Assembly: GCA_937925635.1 (NCBI GenBank) | Contig: CALALX010000127.1 | Span: 1 to 38,055 of the forward strand | From: an uncultured Caulobacter sp. | Lineage (GTDB): Bacteria > Pseudomonadota > Alphaproteobacteria > Caulobacterales > Caulobacteraceae | Direction of reading: 5' to 3' | Length of the DNA: 38,055 nt | Shown here: piece after piece, positions 23,566 through 31,640 of the stretch | Layout: every line of letters begins with the position of its first letter | Position numbering within the stretch: the stretch's first letter is position 1 | Program-made: the position numbers and the translations under genes | The notes under the pieces: model-generated | What the model was told of the DNA's origin: nothing | Database searches by the model: none | What the model saw: the letters and a program-made list of their open reading frames with translations, nothing else

Positions 23566-23667
23566 CTAGAGCACGATGGCATCAGACGGAATCGTCTGAT
23601 GGCTGAATCGTGCTCTAGAATCAAAGGTGTAGAGCCTGATTCAGGCATTTGAACCCATCAGGCTCTA
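23566..23667. repeat. Two-hairpin alphaproteobacterial palindromic repeat
   Basis: Two adjacent hairpins. The first has outer arms CTAGAGCACGAT (23566-23577) and ATCGTGCTCTAG (23607-23618) and inner arms ATCAGACG and CGTCTGAT. The second has arms TAGAGCCTGAT (23630-23640) and ATCAGGCTCTA (23657-23667), joined by the linker GAATCAAAGGTG. The TAGAGC...GCTCTA double-hairpin form is a dispersed intergenic repeat of alphaproteobacteria. It lies in the 482-bp gap 23347-23828, which holds no gene but also an imperfect inverted repeat, GACACTTCAGCAACCGCT (23762-23779) and AGCGGTCGCTTGAGTGTC (23803-23820), 9 bp before the stop of the OYE gene and so possibly its terminator. Confidence 0.7.
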
Positions 23668-23828
23668 GGGCGCGCGAGGCGCCGGAGGACGGCGCCACAT
23701 ACAGTTCTGTCGTCGCGCCGTCCGCGCATCGTCGAGGCGAACGGGTCAGCGAGACAGTGGAGACACTTCAGCAACCGCTTCATCATCGTGGCGCGATGGT
23801 TCAGCGGTCGCTTGAGTGTCCGATCCGG

Positions 23829-24941
<1,113 letters not shown>

Positions 24942-25052
24942 GGCGAGCTCCAAGGGGATAAGATCCGCCCAAGAATTAAACAGTTGTTCGAGATGGCGCC
25001 TGTCAGAAATTCTCCAAGACGATCAATGACTCCCCAGTTCGGTGAATACTGG

Positions 25053-25068
25053 TTTCGCACCTGCGAAA
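25053..25068. promoter_or_regulatory. Perfect 16-bp dyad between OYE gene and regulator B
   Basis: TTTCGCA-CC-TGCGAAA, a perfect 7-bp inverted repeat with a 2-nt centre, located 54 bp before the chosen GTG start of regulator B and 111 bp before the OYE start. Size and symmetry suit a dimeric regulator, and its place in a divergent intergenic region makes it the best operator candidate for regulator B. No clear -35/-10 pair could be assigned around it. No copy was seen in the 58 bp before regulator A. Confidence 0.5.
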
Positions 25069-25122
25069 GTGGGTAGTATCGTGACTGACCGGTCGAGGGA
25101 CCCGGGGGAGTCTGGTGACGAC

Positions 25123-26976
25123 GTGCTTGCGCAAGGGACGCAGTCCTTTCCAAAGGTCTTGAGGGAACGGCTGGCCGAAGGGCGGCCGGCCCAGGCGATC
25201 ATCGACGCCTGGCCATCGATCGAGCGCGCCCTGATCCGCGAGCCGGACGCCCTGCGCGCGGCCCTTGAGGAAGCCTCCCGCTTCGCGACGGCCGAGGGGT
25301 CGGCCACCGTCGCCCCGCGGTCGGCCATCGGCATCGCGGTCGTCGATGGCGAGAACCGTATTCTCCACGCCGATCCGACCTTTCTCCGGTGGTTTGGATC
25401 GGAGTCGGACCAGTTGGCGATCCGTCGCCTGGTGCGCGACGCGGTGAAGGCCGGCCAGGCGACGGGTCTGGTCGAGGCCCTCGACGGCGCCTCCATTCCA
25501 GCCTGCGCCGCCGCTCGCGACGAAGCGCAGGGCTGGCCGCTGCCCGACGACTTCCGCGCCCTGCTGGAGGCCGCCCCCCGGCGCATCGTCGTCCTGTGCT
25601 TCGCGCCGTCGCGCGCCAGCGACCTGGCCTCACGGGCCACGGACGCTTTCGGATTCACGCCGCTTGAGGCGCGGCTGGCGGAAGCCATGCTCGACGCGGC
25701 CAATTTGGACGACGCCGCCGCGCGCATTGGCGTCGGACGCGAGACGGCCCGTGAGGCGCTCAAGAAGGCCATGCGCAAGGCCGGGGCGCGGCGCTCGCCC
25801 GACCTGGTCCGGCGCATGATGGACCTGATGTGCGGCGATCACGCCGATCCGCCGGACATCGAGGAGGTGCTGGCGACCAGTTTCGGCGCCACGGCCGCCG
25901 AGGCCAAAGCGGCTGCGCGCTTCGCCAAGGGCCTGACCGCCCGCGAGGTCGCCGCGGGACTGGGCGTCAAGGAAGCCACCGTGCGCGGCCAGCTGAAGGC
26001 GGTGTTCGCCAAGACCGGCGTCAACAAGGCCAAGGACCTGGTACGGCTGGCGGCCGAGGCGAGCACCCTGGCCGCCCTGACCGGCACGGCCGAGACCGTG
26101 CTGGAGCCGCTCGACCCCAATGGACGCCTGCGGGTGGTGGCCTCCGGCGATCGCCGCATCGCCCTGACGGACTACGGTCCTCGCAGCGGCAAGCCCGTGA
26201 TCATCATGCACGGCGCCGCCACCGGCCGCCGTCTTCCTCCGGCCCTGGTTCGCGCCCTGCACGGCCACGGTTACCGGCCGATCGTGCCGCAGCGACCGGG
26301 CTTCGGCCTGACCGATCTAGCCCAGGGGGACTGCCTGGCGCAGGGCTCGGACGACATGGCCCGGGTCATGGACGCCCTGAAGATCGACCGGGCCAAGCTG
26401 ATGATCCGCGACGCCAGCACCCCCACCGGCCTGCGCTTCGCCTGCGACCATCCCGATCGGGTCATCGCCGGCGTCGCGGTCAACCCGAAATGGCCGGCGC
26501 AGACGACCGAGCACCAGGTGCGTCTACGGCAGTCGATCATGGGCGCCATCACCCACTCGTTCAAACGCAACCCCCACCTGATCGCTCTGGTCGCCGAGAC
26601 CCTGCGCCGTCAAACCCGCACGGACCTGCTTGAGAACACCATGCGGCGCGCGCTCGAGGCCGTGCCCTCGGACGCCGCCACGCTCAAGGCGCCGGGGGTG
26701 CTGGATGCGCTGGTGCGCGACGCCCAGGGCATGTTCGCCCGCACGAGCGTCGGATTCGCGGCCGAACACCGTGCGCTCGTCGACGGTTGGCGCGTTCCCG
26801 AAGGGATCGGGGGCGAGCGCTGGATTCTCGCCGAGTGCGCGGCCACGGCCCTGCCCGACGTCGAGACCGTCTGGGCCAGCCTGCCCAACGTCCGCTTCCG
26901 GCTGATCGAAGAAGCCGGCCTGCTCGTCTATTTCTCCCATCCGCAGGTGATCGCCGACCTCGTCGCCGAGGTCTGA
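25123..26976 (+). CDS. PAS-like / tandem LuxR HTH / pseudo-alpha/beta-hydrolase regulator B
   Basis: A 617-residue paralogue of regulator A with the same order: helical N-terminus, PAS-like region (AIGIAVVDGENRILHADPTF), LuxR HTH 1 (FTPLEARLAEAMLDAANLDD), HTH 2 (GLTAREVAAGLGVKEATVRG), alpha/beta-hydrolase fold. Shared blocks include RPIVPQRPGFGLTD, LRRQTR-DLL and AGLLVY-SHP. The oxyanion H363-G364 is kept; the nucleophile elbow reads I428-R-D430-A-S-T and the His position is Leu, as in A. The frame opens at GTG 25042, but GTG 25123 puts the N-terminus at exactly the same distance from the shared LRxRL motif as in A (residue 13), with GGTGA and GGGGGAG upstream. It is divergent from the OYE gene; a hairpin follows its stop. 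Confidence 0.85.
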   Translation: MLAQGTQSFPKVLRERLAEGRPAQAIIDAWPSIERALIREPDALRAALEEASRFATAEGSATVAPRSAIGIAVVDGENRILHADPTFLRWFGSESDQLAIRRLVRDAVKAGQATGLVEALDGASIPACAAARDEAQGWPLPDDFRALLEAAPRRIVVLCFAPSRASDLASRATDAFGFTPLEARLAEAMLDAANLDDAAARIGVGRETAREALKKAMRKAGARRSPDLVRRMMDLMCGDHADPPDIEEVLATSFGATAAEAKAAARFAKGLTAREVAAGLGVKEATVRGQLKAVFAKTGVNKAKDLVRLAAEASTLAALTGTAETVLEPLDPNGRLRVVASGDRRIALTDYGPRSGKPVIIMHGAATGRRLPPALVRALHGHGYRPIVPQRPGFGLTDLAQGDCLAQGSDDMARVMDALKIDRAKLMIRDASTPTGLRFACDHPDRVIAGVAVNPKWPAQTTEHQVRLRQSIMGAITHSFKRNPHLIALVAETLRRQTRTDLLENTMRRALEAVPSDAATLKAPGVLDALVRDAQGMFARTSVGFAAEHRALVDGWRVPEGIGGERWILAECAATALPDVETVWASLPNVRFRLIEEAGLLVYFSHPQVIADLVAEV

Positions 26977-26978
26977 AG

Positions 26979-27001
26979 TCATCCCCCCATTGTGGGGATG
27001 A
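26979..27001 (+). terminator. Hairpin after regulator B
   Basis: TCATCCCC and GGGGATGA, an 8-bp stem with a 7-nt loop, immediately after the TGA of regulator B (26974-26976). No T-run follows, so it is at best a weak terminator, but it separates regulator B from the exported-protein gene starting at 27048. Confidence 0.45.
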
Positions 27002-27047
27002 GCCGCCGCGCCGCGGCGCCGATGCTTCCTCCGATGGTGAGGATCCC

Positions 27048-28196
27048 ATGAGCATCGCCCGTAAGGCCGCCTATATGCTGGTTTGCCTGAGCGCCCTGAC
27101 CGCCGCGCTGGTCATGGCCTCGACCGCGCGCGCGCAAAGCGATCCGTTCGGCGCCCTCTACGCGCCCCCGGCCGGCAGCGCTCCGGCGCCCTCGGCGAAG
27201 ACTGGCGTGACCAGCGTCTCCGGCGCCGTCGGACGCAGCTATTCGGCCAGCGACACCGACGGCTTCGCCAGCTTGGCGCAGATTTCGATGTTGCCCAGAG
27301 TCGTGCCGGCGATCCCTCTCCAGCTCAAGCCCTGGAACCCGAAGGTCAGCGCCAAACGCCCCCGTATCCTGGTGCCTACTTACGCCCTCGCGCTCGTTCG
27401 CACTGGCAAGGTCAGCGCCTTCGCGGGCGGCGCAGGATCGGAGATGGCCCCCCGCCGCGCCAGCCTGACCACCGCTTTGATCGGCGTATCCGACGAATTG
27501 GCGGAACAGCTCGCGCAGGAAGCCTACGATGACCTTGTCCGGCGGCTGAAGGCCGCCGGCTTCGACGTGGTCAGCCCCGAAGAGATCGCCGCCACGCCCG
27601 AGGCGTCCCGGCTGGAGGTGGTCGGAACCCGCGCGCGGGGGATCAACGGCATGAGCGTGTACGGTCCGCGCGCCGCGCCGCTGCGCGCCGGCCATCCCTA
27701 TGCCTCCGCGGTGCTGGCCGGCTCGAAGTCAGCCATTGTCCTCACCGATATGAGCATCGAGCTCGACGCTCTGGTCATCACCCCGCAGATGGCGCTCGAC
27801 TACCAGCAGCTGGAGGGCACCGGCCGCCGAACCTACGTCGGCTCGGCCCAGGTCGGAGCCAAGGTCTGGTTCGACGTGCTCAACGGCTCGGGCGCCTACT
27901 TCCTGCACGGCGGCTCGCGCAAGGGCCTGGGGTCCGGCCCCTATGGCGGCTTTCTGATGCAGGGCAACCATGGCTCGGCCGAGCCCTTCGCCATCATGTA
28001 CGAAGTCGACGATCGCTCCGACAGCGTCGCCATCCACAACGCCTTCGCCCAGGCGGGCCTGGGCTCGCTCTATCGCCAGAGCAAGGTCTACGCCGTCGAG
28101 GCCTCGCCGGAGCGCTACGCCGCGCTCGCGCGCGCCGCCTTCCAGGGCCTGAACATGTCCATCGTCGCCGAGCTTAGGAAGGCTCGCGGCCAGTAA
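27048..28196 (+). CDS. Exported protein of unknown function
   Basis: A 382-residue secreted protein. The signal peptide MSIARKAAYMLVCLSALTAA continues LVMASTARA before QSDP. The mature part starts with a Pro/Ser/Ala-rich linker, then a long alpha/beta domain with ILVPTYALALVRTGKVSAFA, LTTALIGVSDELAEQLAQEA, YDDLVRRLKAAGFDVVSPEE and, near the end, NMSIVAELRKA. The strand-turn pattern resembles periplasmic lipoprotein-like domains that sense or bind, but I recognise no family. No Cys is obvious in the mature part. ATG 27048 has GAGGAT 5 nt upstream. It is 71 bp after regulator B on the same strand and 26 bp before another exported protein. Confidence 0.75.
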   Translation: MSIARKAAYMLVCLSALTAALVMASTARAQSDPFGALYAPPAGSAPAPSAKTGVTSVSGAVGRSYSASDTDGFASLAQISMLPRVVPAIPLQLKPWNPKVSAKRPRILVPTYALALVRTGKVSAFAGGAGSEMAPRRASLTTALIGVSDELAEQLAQEAYDDLVRRLKAAGFDVVSPEEIAATPEASRLEVVGTRARGINGMSVYGPRAAPLRAGHPYASAVLAGSKSAIVLTDMSIELDALVITPQMALDYQQLEGTGRRTYVGSAQVGAKVWFDVLNGSGAYFLHGGSRKGLGSGPYGGFLMQGNHGSAEPFAIMYEVDDRSDSVAIHNAFAQAGLGSLYRQSKVYAVEASPERYAALARAAFQGLNMSIVAELRKARGQ

Positions 28197-28222
28197 CCCG
28201 CTGTTACCTGGAGGGAAGATCC

Positions 28223-28822
28223 ATGAAACGTATCACCGCACTGCTCGCCGCCGCCGCCATGGCCGCCTCGCCGGCCCTCGCGCAGCCGGTGTCGAACGAG
28301 GCTCCGCCCGAGGACGCCGCGCCGCCGCCCGCCGCCGCGCTGGTGCAGCCGGCCACGCCCGCCGCAGAGGCGGCTCCGGCGGCCCAAGCGACCCCGCCCG
28401 CCGCCGTCGCGCCCGGGCCGGCGATCGATCCCAGCGTCTACCAGGTGCTGCGCACCGGCGACCGGCAGATGACCTGCGAGGCCCTGGCCGGCGAAACCAA
28501 CACGCTCAACGCCGAACTGATGGCGGAGCAGCAGGCGGCCGCCAAGAAGGCCAAGAAGGCCAAGGCCGGAAAGGGCATTATGGGCGGCGCGGCGGGCGGT
28601 CTGATGGCCGGGGCGGCTCGCTACGGCTTGGCGCGAGGCATGGTCGGCGGCGCGTTCAGCCCGCTGGTGGCGCAGGCGGCCGTGGCGGCCACCGACGCCA
28701 CAGCCGCGGCCGCCGGCAACGCGATCGCCAATAGCGGCGACGATGGCGCAGCGCCCACCGTCTCGCCCAAGCAGCAGCGGATGAACCACCTGCTGAGCCT
28801 CTATCGCGAGAAGCAATGCTGA
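28223..28822 (+). CDS. Exported Ala/Pro-rich protein with Gly-zipper segment
   Basis: A 199-residue exported protein of unknown function. A signal peptide (MKRITALLAAAAMAASPALA) is followed by an Ala/Pro-rich linker to about residue 70, a conserved-looking YQVLRTGDRQMTCEALAGE, a Lys-rich stretch (AAKKAKKAKAGKG), and a glycine-zipper-like GIMGGAAGGLMAGAARYGLA, which may insert into or lie on a membrane. It ends SPKQQRMNHLLSLYREKQC with a C-terminal Cys; a second Cys is in MTCEA. ATG 28223 has GGAGGGAAG upstream. Probably co-transcribed with the preceding exported protein. Confidence 0.75.
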   Translation: MKRITALLAAAAMAASPALAQPVSNEAPPEDAAPPPAAALVQPATPAAEAAPAAQATPPAAVAPGPAIDPSVYQVLRTGDRQMTCEALAGETNTLNAELMAEQQAAAKKAKKAKAGKGIMGGAAGGLMAGAARYGLARGMVGGAFSPLVAQAAVAATDATAAAAGNAIANSGDDGAAPTVSPKQQRMNHLLSLYREKQC

Positions 28823-28829
28823 AACCGGG

Positions 28830-28857
28830 CGGGGGAGGCGCGATCGCGGCTCCCCCG
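28830..28857. terminator. Hairpin between convergent genes
   Basis: CGGGGGAG and CTCCCCCG form an 8-bp stem around the partly self-complementary GCGCGATCGCGG, filling the 40-bp gap between the exported protein stop and the acyl-CoA dehydrogenase stop. It can serve as a terminator for both strands; T-runs are absent. Confidence 0.55.
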
Positions 28858-28862
28858 ACCAA

Positions 28863-30074
28863 TCAGAGGCCCAGCACCAGCTTGGCCATGATGTTGCGCT
28901 GGATCTCATTGGAGCCGGCGTAGATCGAGGCCTTGCGGTAGTTGAAATAGCTCGGCGCGGCCGGGGCGGCGTAGTCCGGGCCCGGCCGCGGTTCGTTGGT
29001 GACCGCCCAGGTGTCCTGGATGAACGGCGCCGCATAGCCGCCGACCGCCTCGAGCGCCAGTTCGGTGATCGCCTGCTGGGCCTCCGAACCCGCGCACTTG
29101 AGCATCGATGACGCCGGTCCGACCGGCTGCCCAGAACCCATGGCCGAGAAGATGCGCAGCTCGGTGGCGTTCAGGGCCTCGATGCGGATCTCCATGTCCG
29201 CCAGCTTGCGCTGGAAGTCGGCGTCCCGGATCAGCGGCTCTCCGCCGTCGCCGAGTTCGGCCGAGGCGATCTTCCGCACCTTCTGAAGCTGGTTCATCAG
29301 GCCTGGCGCATAGGCGTTGCCGCGTTCGAACTCGAGCAGGTACTTGGCGTAGGTCCAGCCCTTGCCTTCCTCGCCGATGCGGTTGGACACCGGCACGCGG
29401 ACGTTGTCGAAGAAGACCTGGTTGATCTCCTGCTCGTTGGCCGCGGGACCATCGAGCGTCGGCAGGGCCTTCACAGTGATGCCGGGCGAGTCCATGCGCA
29501 GCAGCAGGAAGCTGATCCCTTCCTGCGGCTTGCCGCTGTTATCCGTGCGGACCAGGCAGAACATCCAGTCGGCCCACTGGGCGTGGGTCGTCCAGATCTT
29601 CGAGCCGTTCAGGACGTAATCGTCGCCGTCCCGCTCGGCCTTCATCTGCAGACTGGCCAGGTCGGAACCGGAGCCGGGTTCGGAATAGCCCTGACACCAC
29701 CAGATGTCGGAGTTGATGATCGGCGGCAGGTGCTGCGCCTTCTGCTCCGGGGAGCCAAAGGCCATGATCACCGGCGCGACCATTTTCAGCCCCATGGGCG
29801 AGGAGGTCGGCACCCCGGCCAGGCTCATCTCCATGTTGAAGATATAGGCCTGACTGGGCGTGAAGCCGGCGCCGCCGTATTCGACCGGCCAGTTGGTGGC
29901 GGCCCAGCCGCGCGCGGCCAGTTTCTTCTGCCACTTCACCTGGCCGGCCTTGTCGAGATAGCCGTTCTTGGACTGGGACATCTGCCGGCGCAGGTCCTCG
30001 TCGTAGTTTTCGGCGATCCAGTCGCGGACCTCGCGCTGGAAGGCCTTGTCCTCTTCCGAGAATGCGAGATCCAC
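28863..30074 (-). CDS. Acyl-CoA dehydrogenase
   Basis: A 403-residue FAD enzyme that makes a trans-2,3 double bond in an acyl-CoA, passing electrons to electron-transfer flavoprotein. The N-terminus MDLAFSEEDKAFQREVRDWI, FAD-binding CQGYSEPGSGSDLASLQ, GSKIWTTHAQWADWMFCLVR and the C-terminal IYAGSNEIQRNIMAKLVLGL are typical of the FadE17/short-branched type. The substrate is not evident. The start is GTG 30074; GGAG lies about 8 nt upstream. The stop of the ABM-type monooxygenase is 5 bp upstream, so they form an operon. Confidence 0.95.
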   Translation of the reverse strand: MDLAFSEEDKAFQREVRDWIAENYDEDLRRQMSQSKNGYLDKAGQVKWQKKLAARGWAATNWPVEYGGAGFTPSQAYIFNMEMSLAGVPTSSPMGLKMVAPVIMAFGSPEQKAQHLPPIINSDIWWCQGYSEPGSGSDLASLQMKAERDGDDYVLNGSKIWTTHAQWADWMFCLVRTDNSGKPQEGISFLLLRMDSPGITVKALPTLDGPAANEQEINQVFFDNVRVPVSNRIGEEGKGWTYAKYLLEFERGNAYAPGLMNQLQKVRKIASAELGDGGEPLIRDADFQRKLADMEIRIEALNATELRIFSAMGSGQPVGPASSMLKCAGSEAQQAITELALEAVGGYAAPFIQDTWAVTNEPRPGPDYAAPAAPSYFNYRKASIYAGSNEIQRNIMAKLVLGL

Positions 30075-30079
30075 GGCGC

Positions 30080-30370
30080 CTACTCCACGCCGTCGAGGTA
30101 TTCGATCTCCGGACGGCCGGCCATCGTCGGGCCCATAGCCGCGCCGGCGGCCTTGAAGTAGTCGGTGCCGCCGTGCGCCTTCAGGGCGTCTTCAGACGCA
30201 TAGAGCTCCAGGACCTTGTAGACGCCGGCCTCGGTCCGGCTCTTGGTCAGCTGGTAAGCCAGGCAGCCCGGCTCATTGGCCTTCACCTTGGCCGCCAGGT
30301 CCAGGAAGACCTTCTCGAACTCGGAGGCCTTCTCCGGTTGCACCTTCAGGGTCGCCACGACGCCGATCAT
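30080..30370 (-). CDS. ABM-domain (antibiotic biosynthesis monooxygenase-like) protein
   Basis: A 96-residue single ABM domain with ferredoxin-like fold: MIGVVATLKVQPEKASEFEK, then ANEPGCLAYQLTKSRTE, VYKVLELYASEDALKAHGGT and YFKAAGAAM. Such domains include cofactor-free quinol monooxygenases (YgiN type) and heme-cleaving IsdG-like enzymes; H-x-x-T/S near HGGTDYF and N near AKVKANEPGC are usual. Which activity applies is unknown. ATG 30370 has AAGGAA about 7 nt upstream. Five bp upstream of the acyl-CoA dehydrogenase start, so it is the first gene of that operon. Confidence 0.85.
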   Translation of the reverse strand: MIGVVATLKVQPEKASEFEKVFLDLAAKVKANEPGCLAYQLTKSRTEAGVYKVLELYASEDALKAHGGTDYFKAAGAAMGPTMAGRPEIEYLDGVE

Positions 30371-30400
30371 TCGCTGTTCCTTCCCGAACGCTTGTTTGAA

Positions 30401-30416
30401 CCGCAGCATGCTGCGG
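30401..30416. promoter_or_regulatory. Perfect 16-bp palindrome upstream of ABM gene
   Basis: CCGCAGCATGCTGCGG, a perfect 16-bp palindrome centred about 38 bp before the ABM start (minus strand). On that strand TTGCAC lies about 17 bp before CATGCT within the palindrome, which could be a degenerate -35/-10 pair; an operator overlapping the promoter is plausible. No adjacent regulator gene was seen, so the binding protein is unknown. The remaining 30371-30497 region shows nothing else. Confidence 0.35.
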
Positions 30417-30497
30417 CGGGCCGGTCGGTGCAAGCGTGACGTCGGGGGAAGGACCGCGGCCGGACCGTCGATCAAATATCAGGATCGCCCCAGGGCC

Positions 30498-30797
30498 CTA
30501 GCGGCGCTCGTTCCAGCCGTAAGCCACCCAGGAGTGGCCGCCGACGTTGCGCGCCTCAATGATGTCGGCATCCGTCGCCGCCTTACTGCGCACCGAGCGA
30601 CGGGCGCGGCTGGCGAGGACGGCCAGTCCGAGCAGCGCGCTCGACATCAGGGCGATGACCACGACCGTCAGGGTGGCGAAGACCGCCAGCACCGCGCCGA
30701 CCGCGAGGGCCGCGCAGGTCGCGAGCAGGCCGGCGAGCCAGGCCAGGCCCTTGAACGCCGATCGAGAGCCGCCCCGCCCTGTCGTGAAAATGTCCAT
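30498..30797 (-). CDS. Small two-segment membrane protein
   Basis: A 99-residue protein with two hydrophobic segments (about residues 17-41 and 43-63, GLLATCAALAVGAVLAVFAT and VVVIALMSSALLGLAVLA), a basic ARRSVRSKAATD stretch and the C-terminus NVGGHSWVAYGWNERR, which looks conserved-type (cytosolic tail). No family recognised. The start ATG 30797 has GAGGA 4 nt upstream; an earlier GTG at 30893 in frame would precede the hydrophobic part with 32 unlikely residues. Confidence 0.7.
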   Translation of the reverse strand: MDIFTTGRGGSRSAFKGLAWLAGLLATCAALAVGAVLAVFATLTVVVIALMSSALLGLAVLASRARRSVRSKAATDADIIEARNVGGHSWVAYGWNERR

Positions 30798-30911
30798 GTC
30801 GTCCTCGTGGGACCGCGATGGGAGGCGGTCCAGAACCCAATAATTTGTTCGAACAGGCTGAACGTCAACTGAACTCCCGTGCGAAACGCACAAGAAAGCT
30901 CAATCGCCCAA

Positions 30912-31607
30912 TCAGGCGGCGCCGACGAGCGCCATGTCCTTCCGCTCGCGGATCACCGTGTCGTAGGCGGCGTTGATGGCCGCGGTCTTGGTTTCGGCGA
31001 CCTCGATGAACTCGCTGGGCAGCCCGCGCGAGCGCGCCCGGTCGGGGTGCGCCTCGGAGACCCGGCTCCGCCAGGCCGCGCGGACTTCCTCGTCCGTGGC
31101 GTCCGGCAGCACGCCCAGGATCACGTAGGGGTCGTTCGGACCGGCGCCCAGGTGGGTGGCCTTCAATCGCCGGAAGGTCAACGGTGAGAAGCCGAACAGG
31201 CCGGCCACCTGCTCCAGGTAGTCGAGCTCGTCCTGGGTCACCACGCCGTCGGACGCGGCGATGTGAAAGAGACCGTCCAGGACGTCTTCCAGGATTTGCG
31301 GGCAAGCGCGGTACCGATTGGCCAGCCGGCGAGCGTAGCTCTCGTAGCCGTGGGTGGTCTGGCGGGCCAGATCATAGAGCCGGTGGATGTTGCGTTCCGA
31401 GCCCGCGTCCGGCTGGAAGACCATGGCGAAGGTGTCGAACTCGCCCTGCGTCGCCCGGCCATCAGCCTTGGCGAGCTTGGCGCCGAGCGCCGTGACGGCG
31501 GTCGTGAAGGCGGGGTCTTCCCCGGGCAGGCCGGCGGGACAGTCCGCGCACTGGGCGTCGTCGACGCCCCTCGCGGCGAGGCTTGCAATGTTTCGCCAGA
31601 AGCTCAT
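30912..31607 (-). CDS. TerB/DnaJ-domain protein (DjlA-like, soluble)
   Basis: A 231-residue cytosolic protein. Residues about 30-150 form a TerB/tellurite-resistance-like helical domain (AKADGRATQGEFDTFAMVFQ and HIAASDGVVTQDELDYLEQV), and residues 160-225 a J domain with YVILGVLPDATDEEVRAAWR and the HPD triad 187-189 (SEAHPDRARSRG). J domains stimulate DnaK. E. coli DjlA has the same two domains but a membrane segment, which is missing here. A CxxC pair is at 20-23. The start is ATG 31607 with a poor ribosome site; it is divergent from the oxoprolinase gene with 33 bp between starts. Confidence 0.9.
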   Translation of the reverse strand: MSFWRNIASLAARGVDDAQCADCPAGLPGEDPAFTTAVTALGAKLAKADGRATQGEFDTFAMVFQPDAGSERNIHRLYDLARQTTHGYESYARRLANRYRACPQILEDVLDGLFHIAASDGVVTQDELDYLEQVAGLFGFSPLTFRRLKATHLGAGPNDPYVILGVLPDATDEEVRAAWRSRVSEAHPDRARSRGLPSEFIEVAETKTAAINAAYDTVIRERKDMALVGAA

Positions 31608-31640
31608 GGGATACGCAGAGCTTAGGATTCTGGCGGGCGC

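Noticed and set aside
25042..25122. The upstream GTG 25042 (or 25081) as the start of regulator B
   Set aside because: Would add 27 or 14 residues not found in paralogue A and would place the 16-bp dyad inside the gene or at its first codons; GTG 25123 gives exact N-terminal length agreement with A.
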